Below are positions 8,673 through 14,252 of a DNA stretch of 14,252 nucleotides, piece after piece. The notes beneath the pieces are model-generated. The model did no database searches and was not told the DNA's origin. It was given only the letters and a program-made list of their open reading frames with translations. The position numbers and the translations under genes were made by a program. The DNA comes from Magnetococcales bacterium (lineage in GTDB: Bacteria > Pseudomonadota > Magnetococcia > Magnetococcales > Magnetaquicoccaceae). Numbering within the stretch: position 1 is the stretch's first letter; each line of letters opens with the position of its first letter. The stretch is taken from positions 1 to 14,252 of the forward strand of contig JADGCE010000065.1 of the NCBI GenBank assembly GCA_015229095.1, written 5' to 3'.

Positions 8673-8732
8673 CATGACCATATGGTATAGAGTGTTCCCG
8701 CTTTCTGCTGTGGAGAGTGGTCGCTCCCCTTC

Positions 8733-8764
8733 CCTGGGGGAGGCGTTGACCCCCCTCCCCCAGG
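8733..8764 (+). terminator. GC-rich hairpin behind hisG, probable terminator
   Basis: CCTGGGGGAGG (8733-8743) pairs perfectly with CCTCCCCCAGG (8754-8764) around a 10-base loop, 60 bases after the hisG stop. The following bases are T/C-rich (8769-8784) without a clean U-run, so termination is likely but not certain. Its arms match those of the hairpin at 14085-14114. Confidence 0.55.
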
Positions 8765-8788
8765 TGGCCTTTCCCCTCTTTTCCTAAT

Positions 8789-8904
8789 AATCTTTTACTA
8801 TTAAGGGTCCAGGGGGATTATCCCCCTGGTGGGGTCCAGGGGCAAAGCCCCTGGTGGGGTCGGGGGCAAGGCCCCCCGCTGTGACCCAAACGATGCTCAA
8901 AGCG
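8789..8904. repeat. Dispersed triple-hairpin intergenic repeat, copy 1
   Basis: This GC-rich block is nearly identical to 14136-14252. It contains three successive hairpins: CCAGGGGG/CCCCCTGG with loop ATTAT (8809-8829), CCAGGGGC/GCCCCTGG with loop AAA (8836-8854), and GGGGGC/GCCCCC with loop AAG (8862-8876). GGTGGGGTC links the stems. A shared tail, CCCAAACGATG followed by TCAA, lies at 8885-8900. It sits between the hisG hairpin and oadG. It resembles REP/BIME-type extragenic elements in organisation; the family is not one I can name. Confidence 0.85.
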
Positions 8905-8953
8905 GCTGGATGACGTTCCGGTGTTTTTTTCAGGCAGAACAAGGTGGGTGGCC

Positions 8954-9148
8954 ATGTGGGAATTGCCCGTGTTGGGTGTGGTCGTGCTCTTTGCCTTTGC
9001 GGGGGTGCTGCAGCTCTCCATGGGGCAGATGGCGCGTTTTTTTGACAAGCAGGCCCCTCTTCCGCCGACCTGCAGCGACCAGGAGGATCGGGAGGAGGAA
9101 CAGGTAGCCGCCGTTGTCGCTGCTGTCCACAGGTATCGCTCCCGCTGA
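8954..9148 (+). CDS. oadG: Oxaloacetate decarboxylase gamma-subunit-like small membrane protein
   Basis: This 64-residue protein has one membrane helix (about 4-25) and a short charged cytoplasmic tail ending in AAVVAAVHRYRSR, the characteristic OadG C-terminus. In decarboxylase pumps the gamma subunit anchors the alpha subunit to the membrane beta subunit and helps assemble the complex. I chose ATG 8954 because AAGGTGG (8941-8947) is six bases upstream and the product then begins directly with the helix; an upstream in-frame ATG at 8921 lacks such a site. It precedes oadA by 53 bases, giving the common gamma-alpha-beta order. The middle of the tail is acidic (DQEDREEE, 42-49). Small size lowers certainty, but position and tail motif agree. 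Confidence 0.85.
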   Translation: MWELPVLGVVVLFAFAGVLQLSMGQMARFFDKQAPLPPTCSDQEDREEEQVAAVVAAVHRYRSR

Positions 9149-9201
9149 CTGCGCGGAGTACCGTCAACCCGCTGTTTGCCCGTTGCACGATGAGGTTCTG
9201 A

Positions 9202-11037
9202 ATGACAGTAAAAAAACCCCTTGGGATCACGGAGTTGGTGTTGCGGGACGCGCACCAGTCCCTGTTGGCGACCCGGATGCGTATCGACGATATGCTGCCC
9301 ATTGCGGCCCAGTTGGATCAGGTGGGTTATTGGTCGCTGGAGACCTGGGGCGGCGCCACCTTCGATGCCTGCATCCGCTTTTTGGGGGAGGATCCCTGGG
9401 AGCGGTTGCGCCGTCTGAAGGCCGCCATGCCCCGCACCCCCATGCAGATGCTGTTCCGGGGGCAAAACATTTTGGGCTACCGCCACTATGCCGACGATGT
9501 GGTGGAAAAGTTTGTGGAACGGGCCGCCTTGCACGGCATCGATGTCTTTCGCATCTTTGACGCGATGAACGATGTGCGCAATCTGCAGACGGCGATCAAG
9601 GCCACCCTGAAGGTGGGCAAACATGCCCAGGGCACCCTCTCCTATACCCTCAGTCCGGTCCACTCCCTGGAGTATTGGCTGGATATGGGCAAACGGTTGG
9701 AGGAGATGGGGTGTCACTCCGTTTGCATCAAGGATATGGCCGGACTGTTGAAGCCCTCGGTGGCCTTCGAGCTGGTCTCCCGCCTGAAAGAGAGCCTGAC
9801 GCTGCCCATCGCCCTCCATTGCCATGCCACCACCGGTCTCTCCACGGCCACCATTCTCAAGGCGGTGGAGGCGGGCCTGGATCTGGCGGATACCTCCGTC
9901 TCCTCCATGAGCATGACCACCTGCCACTCGGCCACGGAGTCGGTGGTGGCCATGTTGCAGGAGCAGGAACGGGATACCGGCCTCGATCTGCAACGCCTGG
10001 AGGGGATTGCCGGCTATTTTCGTGATATCCGTAAAAAATACCATACTTTTGAGGGGGAGTTGCGGGGTGTGGATGCCCGCATCCTGCTGGCCCAGGTGCC
10101 GGGGGGGATGCTTTCCAACATGGAGAGCCAGCTCAAGGCCCAGGGGGTGATGCACAAAATGGATGCCGTGTTGGCGGAAATTCCATCGGTGCGCCAGGAT
10201 TTGGGCTATCTGCCCCTGGTGACCCCCACCTCCCAGATTGTCGGCACCCAGGCGGTGCTCAACGTGGTGCTGGGGGAGCGCTACAAGACGATTGCCAAGG
10301 AGACCCAGGCCATCCTGCGGGGCGAGTATGGGGCCACCCCCGCCCCGGTCAGTGCGGCGTTGCAGGCGCGGGTGTTGAAAGAGGGGGAGTCGCCCATCAC
10401 CTGTCGTCCTGCCGACCTGTTGCCCCCGGAGTTGGAGCGGTTGACCGCCGAATTGCAAAAGAGCGCGGCGGAAGGCTCCATCCGGTTGGCCGAACCGCTG
10501 ATCGATGATGTGTTGACCTATGCCCTCTTTGCGCAGGTGGGATTGAAATTTCTCGCCAATCGGGGCAATCCCGGCGCTTTTGAGCCGCTGCCGACGCTGC
10601 CCCAGTCTGCCCCGGCCGCATCACCGAAAGCTGCCCCGCCGCCTCCCTCTGCCCCGGCCCCGTCGCCGACCGCTCCGGGGCAGGCCGTGGTGGAGCACTA
10701 TCGTGTGGTTGTCAATGGCCGTACCTATCAGGTGGAGGTGGGACCCGCTGGCATCCAGGTGGTGGCGGCTGCCCCGGCCCCTGCCGATGTGGCGGCCCCC
10801 GCGCCGGCGGGCAAGGAGCCGACCCTGCAGGAGGTGCCTGCCCCCCTCACCGGCACGATTACCAAAATTTTGTTGAAACCCCATGATACGGTGCCTTTGG
10901 AGGGGGTGGTCATGCTGATGGAGGCGATGAAGATGGAGACGGAGATCCGTGCCCCCCAGGCGGGTACGCTGGTGGCCATACCGGTGCAGGTGGGGGATAG
11001 CGTGCAGACCGGTGATACCCTGTTTGTGCTGTCATGA
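9202..11037 (+). CDS. oadA: Oxaloacetate decarboxylase alpha subunit (biotin carboxyltransferase)
   Basis: OadA transfers the carboxyl group of oxaloacetate to biotin, releasing pyruvate, in the cytoplasm at the membrane. The 611-residue protein has a TIM-barrel carboxyltransferase domain (about 5-270) with metal and catalytic residues D16 (LRDAHQSLLATR), K177 (IKDMAG) and H206/H208 (HCHATTG). A conserved helical carboxyltransferase domain runs to about 455. A Pro/Ala-rich linker (465-540) contains the usual NGRTYQVEV element (505-513), and the biotinyl domain carries K577 in EAMKMETE. ATG 9202 follows TGAGG at good spacing. The stop overlaps the oadB start as ATGA. The same fold serves as pyruvate carboxylase subunit B (PycB). 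The oadG and oadB neighbours favour the decarboxylase name, but the altered OadB makes the true reaction an open point. Confidence 0.93.
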   Translation: MTVKKPLGITELVLRDAHQSLLATRMRIDDMLPIAAQLDQVGYWSLETWGGATFDACIRFLGEDPWERLRRLKAAMPRTPMQMLFRGQNILGYRHYADDVVEKFVERAALHGIDVFRIFDAMNDVRNLQTAIKATLKVGKHAQGTLSYTLSPVHSLEYWLDMGKRLEEMGCHSVCIKDMAGLLKPSVAFELVSRLKESLTLPIALHCHATTGLSTATILKAVEAGLDLADTSVSSMSMTTCHSATESVVAMLQEQERDTGLDLQRLEGIAGYFRDIRKKYHTFEGELRGVDARILLAQVPGGMLSNMESQLKAQGVMHKMDAVLAEIPSVRQDLGYLPLVTPTSQIVGTQAVLNVVLGERYKTIAKETQAILRGEYGATPAPVSAALQARVLKEGESPITCRPADLLPPELERLTAELQKSAAEGSIRLAEPLIDDVLTYALFAQVGLKFLANRGNPGAFEPLPTLPQSAPAASPKAAPPPPSAPAPSPTAPGQAVVEHYRVVVNGRTYQVEVGPAGIQVVAAAPAPADVAAPAPAGKEPTLQEVPAPLTGTITKILLKPHDTVPLEGVVMLMEAMKMETEIRAPQAGTLVAIPVQVGDSVQTGDTLFVLS

Positions 11038-12200
11038 GCCCTCCGCCCGCCCTGGAGAGCTGGGCACTCTTCTGGCACAGCACCGGCCTTGCCCAACTCG
11101 GTGGGGCAAGCGCCCTCATGCCGCTGCTGGCGGGGGTGCTCCTGATCCTGGTTTTTGTGCGGGAATTTGAGCCTGTTTTTTTGCTTTCCCTGGGATTTGC
11201 GGCCCTGCTGGTTGCCCTGCCCGGTTCCGGTCTGGGTGAACCGGGTGGCCTGCTCTACCTCCTGTATGAAGGGGGCGTGCGGAGTGGCGTGTTGCCGGGC
11301 CTGTTCTTCCTGGGCCTGGGGCTGTTGGCCGATTTTACCCCCCTGATCGCCCTGCCTGCCCTGCTGTATGTGGGGGTTGCGGCGCAACTGGGCGTTTTTG
11401 TTACCCTGTGGCTGCTGGGCAGCCTGAATGGCCTCCTGGGATGGAACCTGGCCTGGGCGGATGTGGGGGTGGCGGCTCTGCTGGGGGGAGCCAACCTGCC
11501 CAGCCTGCTCTTCAGCACAGACCGCCTGGCGCCTCACCTGCTGGGCCCGGCGCTGCTGGCACTCTACGCAGGGGTGGCCCTCCTGCCCCGGTTGCAGCCG
11601 CCGCTCCTGCGCCTGTTGACCACGGCGGAAGAGCGGCGGGTGGTGATGGAGAGTCCCCGCGCCGTGTCGGTGGGGGAGCGGCTGCTCTTCGCCCTGCTGC
11701 TGCTGCTGCTGGGCCTGCTGCTCTTTCCTGCCATCGCGCCCCTGTTGGCCCTGTTGGTGTTGGGCAACATGCTGCGGGAGTCCGCCCTCCTGGATCGCCT
11801 GCTGACGGGGCACAGCGCCACCCTGCCGGTGCGTCTGTTGCCTCTCGCCTCTCTTCTGCTGGGGTTGGCTGTGGGGGGACGGTTGACGGTCGGGCGGCTC
11901 TTTTCCCCGGAGAGCCTGCTGTTGCTCGGTTGTGTCGTGCTGGCTTTTGCCGTCGGCACGGCGAGTGGTGTGGGAATGGGAAAATGGCTCCGCCGACAGG
12001 GATTCGCCTCTCTGAATCCCCTGTTGGGGGGAGCCGGGTTGGCTGTTCTCCCTTTGACGGCCCGTTTGGCGGTTGCGGAGGCCGATGCAGAGGGAGAGGG
12101 AAGCCGGTTGCTCCCTTATGCCATGGCCACCAACTGGGCCGGGGTGGTCGGTTCCGTCGCTGCTGCGGGCATACTCCTGGCGGTATTGGGCGGTAAATGA
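11034..12200 (+). CDS. oadB: Oxaloacetate decarboxylase beta-subunit family protein with altered Na+-site residues
   Basis: OadB normally decarboxylates carboxybiotin and couples this to Na+ export across the inner membrane. The 388-residue, Leu-rich polytopic protein shows family landmarks in order: FEPVFLLSLGFAALL (45-59), GGLLYLLYEGG (71-81), DFTPLIALP (100-108), VAAQLGVF (115-122), LAPHLLG (165-171), LQPPLLRLLTTAEER (187-201), GNMLRES (244-250), NPLLGGAG (328-335) and an AMATNWAGVVGSVAAAG tail (363-379). The strictly conserved GGADGPT reads GGANLPS, placing N154 at the position of Klebsiella D203. The AYSYMALVP region reads LYAGVALLP (G180 for Y229), and the S382 position is A337. N328 and G332 (N373, G377) are kept. 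The frame is intact, so this is not decay by frameshift. It overlaps oadA by four bases. Na+ pumping is therefore doubtful. Confidence 0.9.
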   Translation: MSPPPALESWALFWHSTGLAQLGGASALMPLLAGVLLILVFVREFEPVFLLSLGFAALLVALPGSGLGEPGGLLYLLYEGGVRSGVLPGLFFLGLGLLADFTPLIALPALLYVGVAAQLGVFVTLWLLGSLNGLLGWNLAWADVGVAALLGGANLPSLLFSTDRLAPHLLGPALLALYAGVALLPRLQPPLLRLLTTAEERRVVMESPRAVSVGERLLFALLLLLLGLLLFPAIAPLLALLVLGNMLRESALLDRLLTGHSATLPVRLLPLASLLLGLAVGGRLTVGRLFSPESLLLLGCVVLAFAVGTASGVGMGKWLRRQGFASLNPLLGGAGLAVLPLTARLAVAEADAEGEGSRLLPYAMATNWAGVVGSVAAAGILLAVLGGK

Positions 12201-12342
12201 TATCCTGCCACACATGAGAACGGCGTTTTTGGTGTCGGATGGGGATGTGCCGACAAACGGGGAGAGAGGCGTACAGCCGGGACCGCATGCGGGTTGGCTG
12301 AATGCCGGTGTTCCTTAATAACGTTTTGAGCGAGGTTTTTAT

Positions 12343-12651
12343 ATGGAAATCAAGTTGGAAGGTCGTCAAGTGGAGTTGGGGGATGAGTTGTGCGAGCGCA
12401 TCCGCAGCCGTCTGGAAAATTTGGATGAGCGATTTGGTCCGATTACCCATGCCCGGATCAGTGTGGAACGGAGCGTGCGTAAGATCGAGCAACGGGCCAA
12501 GGTGACGGCGGTTGTTCATATTTCCGGATCCACCCTGACGGTCAGCAAGGATTCTCCCACCGTGGTGGCCGCTGTCAACGAAACCCTGGAAACCCTCAGT
12601 CTGGAGTTGGCGGAACATATCGAAAAAACAAAAAAGAGCCATCGTTCCTGA
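12343..12651 (+). CDS. hpf: Ribosome hibernation promoting factor, short form
   Basis: This 102-residue cytoplasmic protein of the HPF/YfiA (RaiA) family binds the 30S decoding region and inactivates ribosomes in stationary phase or stress. The N-terminal MEIKLEGRQVELGDEL and the following helix (IRSRLENLDERFGPI), then the strand RKIEQRAKVTAVVHI, match the beta-alpha-beta-beta-beta-alpha fold; the last helix ends in HIEKTKKSHRS. It lacks the C-terminal dimerisation domain of long HPF, so it is the short form. GAGG (12332-12335) precedes ATG 12343 by seven bases. It lies 142 bases after oadB and has its own strong terminator. In many proteobacteria hpf follows rpoN; no rpoN is here. A weak candidate promoter (TTGGCT 12294, TAATAA 12316) lies upstream. 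Confidence 0.9.
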   Translation: MEIKLEGRQVELGDELCERIRSRLENLDERFGPITHARISVERSVRKIEQRAKVTAVVHISGSTLTVSKDSPTVVAAVNETLETLSLELAEHIEKTKKSHRS

Positions 12652-12657
12652 GCCAAC

Positions 12658-12702
12658 CCCCCCCTCCCCCGTTCCGGGGGGAGGGGGGGAACGCCGGTTT
12701 TT
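12658..12702 (+). terminator. Rho-independent terminator of hpf
   Basis: CCCCCCCTCCCCC (12658-12670) pairs perfectly with GGGGGAGGGGGGG (12677-12689) around a six-base loop, starting seven bases after the hpf stop. A run of five T follows at 12698-12702. The arms share the GGGGGAGG core seen in the hairpins at 8733 and 14085. Confidence 0.75.
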
Positions 12703-12727
12703 GTGTGTGCAGCGGCTCTCGTGTTCG

Positions 12728-12757
12728 TTGGGCAGGGCTTTTTGCAGTGGATATAAT
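12728..12757 (+). promoter_or_regulatory. Candidate sigma-70-type promoter 1 in the AT-rich gap
   Basis: TTGGGC (12728-12733) is 18 bases from a perfect TATAAT (12752-12757). It lies in the 344-base gap between hpf and the secreted-protein gene, just after the hpf terminator. The -35 match is partial. Confidence 0.3.
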
Positions 12758-12788
12758 TACTTTTATTTTTTTATGCTTCCCGCATCTC

Positions 12789-12818
12789 TTGCCCGGATCT
12801 TCTCTAACCTGTTATAAT
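12789..12818 (+). promoter_or_regulatory. Candidate sigma-70-type promoter 2 for the secreted-protein gene
   Basis: TTGCCC (12789-12794) is 18 bases from a perfect TATAAT (12813-12818). Transcription would start near 12825 and give a leader of about 170 bases before ATG 12996. The rest of the 12652-12995 gap is AT-rich with poly-T and poly-A stretches. I see no RNA gene in it, only an unsupported 48-codon minus-strand frame (12763-12909). Confidence 0.38.
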
Positions 12819-12983
12819 CCATCGTCTTTCTCTTGATCGCCGCGATTTTTTCCAGAAAAATTCCATTGAGTTGCAATAAAATCTTTAAAAAGGCAGCCAT
12901 TTCAGGCATTGTTGCCGGGGGTGAGTGGGGCGAGGGGTGTGAGGTCGCACTTGGGCAGCAGGACGTGCATTCAAATTGGGAGC

Positions 12984-12989
12984 GAGGAG
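12984..12989 (+). promoter_or_regulatory. Ribosome binding site fixing the 12996 start
   Basis: GAGGAG ends directly against an in-frame ATG at 12990 but is six bases from ATG 12996. Normal spacing favours 12996, which also begins a typical signal peptide. Confidence 0.6.
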
Positions 12990-12995
12990 ATGGGC

Positions 12996-14009
12996 ATGAA
13001 TCGGGGTAGAGAAAAAGGGGTATGGCGTGTGGCCGTGGCGGTGGCCGCCGGGATGACGATGGCGGTTGCGGTCGCCCAGGCAAACCCAACGGATGCACCG
13101 GGGGCAGCCGCTCCTCAGGAGTCGGTCTCCCACGGGGATCACCAACAAAATGGGGCCGCCGCTGTGGCGGGTGAGTCCGGCCAATCCGGCTCCGAAAAGA
13201 GGGGGGAGGTGCGTGCACCGTCGATGGTGGGTGCGCCCGGCGGACCGGGCTATCCGGCTGGAATGGGAGGATTTTACGGACCAGGGGGCAGGATGGGTGC
13301 GCCCTATGGGCCGGGTTATTATCCGGGTGGCATGAACAGGCCCTATGGGCCGGGTTATTATCCGGGTGGCATGAACAGGCCCTATGGGCCGGGCTATGCG
13401 GGTCAGGGTGGTGCGGTGGCTCCCGGCGGCGCGAGCGGGCAGCAGAATGGTGACCGTCTCCAGCAGCAGGGTGCCGGCCATGCTAGGCACGGCGCCTGTC
13501 GGGTGTGCAAGGAGCACAAGGGAGGAGAAGCGCGGCAGGGTGGCAAGAGCTGCCACCATCCGGATGCCGGGGCAGCGGCGGGCAAGGGAGAGGGGGTCTG
13601 TCCCATGTGCCAGAAGAAGGGATGCCGTGGTTGTGGTCCCCGGAGCATGCCCATGGGGATGCCCATGGCGATAGACCCCACCCTGTTGGGTCCGCATCCC
13701 CTGATGGTGGAGCAGACCCTGGCCCGTCTGAAGGAGCGGTTGGCCATCACCCAGGCGCAGGAGGGGGCATGGAAGGGGTATGGAGAGGCGGCAGCGGCCT
13801 TGAGCAGTGTTCCGGCGGATAGGGAGCAGCGTGGTGCAGAAGGGGCGGGTCGCTCTGTGTTGGCCCTGGCCGAGGCGCGCACAGAGTTTGTCAGCCAACT
13901 GACAGACAAAAGAAAAGCGGTTCTGGCGGCTTTCAAGACCCTGTATGAGCAGTTGACGGATGCGCAGAAGGTGACGATCAACCAGTTTTTTGGTGTTCCT
14001 GCCCCATAG
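12996..14009 (+). CDS. Secreted Gly/Pro/Tyr-repeat, Cys- and Met-rich protein with an LTxxQ-like C-terminus
   Basis: I do not recognise this 337-residue protein as a whole. A signal peptide (basic MNRGREKGVWR, hydrophobic core 12-27, likely cleavage after AQA at residue 29) predicts export to the periplasm. Residues 75-135 are Gly/Pro/Tyr-rich, with a 13-residue unit (PYGPGYYPGGMNR) present twice exactly plus a partial copy. Residues 160-224 are rich in possible metal ligands: C168xxC171, C186-H-H, C202xxC205, C210xxC213, then MPMGMPM. The end (about 235-333) is helical, with ITQAQEGAWKGY (251-262) and LTDAQKVTINQFF (320-332), like the paired motifs of LTxxQ/Spy/CpxP periplasmic proteins, some of which (ZraP, CnrX) bind metals. 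A periplasmic metal-binding or chaperone-like role is inference. It has its own likely promoter and terminator and no obvious functional partner. Confidence 0.8.
   Translation: MNRGREKGVWRVAVAVAAGMTMAVAVAQANPTDAPGAAAPQESVSHGDHQQNGAAAVAGESGQSGSEKRGEVRAPSMVGAPGGPGYPAGMGGFYGPGGRMGAPYGPGYYPGGMNRPYGPGYYPGGMNRPYGPGYAGQGGAVAPGGASGQQNGDRLQQQGAGHARHGACRVCKEHKGGEARQGGKSCHHPDAGAAAGKGEGVCPMCQKKGCRGCGPRSMPMGMPMAIDPTLLGPHPLMVEQTLARLKERLAITQAQEGAWKGYGEAAAALSSVPADREQRGAEGAGRSVLALAEARTEFVSQLTDKRKAVLAAFKTLYEQLTDAQKVTINQFFGVPAP
13302..13397 (+). repeat. 39-base tandem repeat inside the secreted-protein gene
   Basis: Two base-identical 39-base units (13302-13340 and 13341-13379) are followed by an 18-base partial third copy (13380-13397, one change). 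The unit length is a multiple of three, so gain or loss of copies keeps the frame and changes only the number of PYGPGYYPGGMNR units. Confidence 0.95.
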
Positions 14010-14084
14010 TCGCATGGCCTGGGCCGGGGGTAGCCTTGGCTGGGCGGAGTTTGTGTGGGGGGGGCCTTATCGTTTTGGCCATTC

Positions 14085-14134
14085 CTGGGGGAGGCGGGGA
14101 ACCGCCTCCCCCAGACCCCCGCCACCCTTTTTTT
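14085..14134 (+). terminator. Hairpin behind the secreted-protein gene, probable terminator
   Basis: CTGGGGGAGGCGG (14085-14097) pairs perfectly with CCGCCTCCCCCAG (14102-14114) around a GGAA loop, 75 bases after the stop codon. A run of seven T (14128-14134) lies 13 bases beyond the stem, further than in a textbook intrinsic terminator. Confidence 0.6.
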
Positions 14135-14135
14135 C

Positions 14136-14252
14136 AATAGTTTTTTACGATTAGGGGTCAAGGGGGATTATCCCCCTGGTGGGGTCCAGGGGCAACGCCC
14201 CTGGTGGGGTCGGGGCAACGCCCCCATCCGTGGCCCAAACGATGATCAAGGC
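14136..14252. repeat. Dispersed triple-hairpin intergenic repeat, copy 2 (reaches window edge)
   Basis: This is the second copy of the element at 8789-8904, in the same orientation. The stems are AGGGGG/CCCCCT with loop ATTAT (14161-14177), CCAGGGGC/GCCCCTGG with loop AAC (14186-14204), and GGGGC/GCCCC with loop AAC (14212-14224). The tail CCCAAACGATG follows at 14233-14243. Most differences from copy 1 lie in loops, flanks or run lengths. The right end may continue outside the window. Confidence 0.85.

Noticed and set aside
8674..8787. Small plus-strand frame starting just after hisG
   Set aside because: It runs straight through the terminator hairpin, has no ribosome site, and its residues reflect the hairpin bases.
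8809..8876. CRISPR-like repeats
   Set aside because: The units are adjacent hairpins of differing sequence without regular unique spacers; no cas genes are present.
8818..10458. 546-codon open frame on the minus strand opposite oadA
   Set aside because: It lies antisense to a clear OadA with all catalytic motifs, has His/Gly/Gln-rich composition typical of a GC-rich shadow, and no recognisable domain.
10728..12215. 495-codon minus-strand open frame opposite oadA/oadB
   Set aside because: Gln/Arg-rich low-complexity translation with no family signature; it mirrors the Leu/Pro codon runs of oadB.
12213..12318. 34-codon frame between oadB and hpf
   Set aside because: No ribosome site and no recognisable product.
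12763..12909. Minus-strand 48-codon frame in the AT-rich gap, with protein-like composition (Lys/Ile/Leu-rich)
   Set aside because: No ribosome site precedes the ATG, I recognise no homologue, and the gap contains plus-strand promoter-like boxes. It could be a gene remnant, but there is no support.
13495..13640. CxxC motifs as possible haem-binding (CXXCH) or magnetochrome sites
   Set aside because: None of the three CxxC motifs is followed directly by His, so c-type haem attachment is not supported.

Overview
The window reads as a GC-rich proteobacterial chromosome. The evidence is Shine-Dalgarno-led genes, several TTG starts, the metX-metW pair, long-form HisG with a C-terminal regulatory domain, and a three-gene oxaloacetate decarboxylase-type cluster. 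A deep alphaproteobacterial or Magnetococcales-like source is my guess from overall style; nothing here proves it. There are no rRNA or tRNA genes, no CRISPR array, no insertion sequence and no phage genes.

Layout. On the minus strand, 1-4441 holds a signalling pair: a large CHASE-domain hybrid histidine kinase (two receiver domains and an Hpt domain), followed 6 bases later by a protein with an N-terminal receiver and a C-terminal histidine kinase that runs off the left edge. A divergent intergenic region (4442-4710) separates it from a tightly packed plus-strand cluster: metX, metW, hpt, gph-like and hisG. Neighbouring genes there overlap by 4-8 bases or are 5-24 bases apart. This cluster joins methionine/SAM supply, purine salvage, a HAD phosphatase and the first step of histidine synthesis. 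Hpt and HisG both consume PRPP.

After a hairpin and a dispersed repeat come oadG, oadA and oadB (8954-12200), then hpf, which encodes a short ribosome hibernation factor, with a strong terminator. The final gene (12996-14009) encodes a secreted protein I do not recognise as a whole. It has a signal peptide, Pro-Tyr-Gly-rich tandem repeats, CxxC motifs, a Met-rich stretch and a C-terminal region like the LTxxQ (Spy/CpxP) family. A second copy of the dispersed repeat follows it and runs to the right edge.

Two things stand out. First, the OadB-like protein is full length and clearly of the decarboxylase beta-subunit family, yet the residues aligned with three functional Na+-site residues of Klebsiella OadB (D203, Y229, S382) are Asn, Gly and Ala. 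It may therefore not work as a normal Na+ pump. Second, a composite intergenic element (a GGGGGAGG-arm hairpin followed by a triple-hairpin repeat) sits behind two unrelated genes and may act as a mobile or duplicated transcript-end module.
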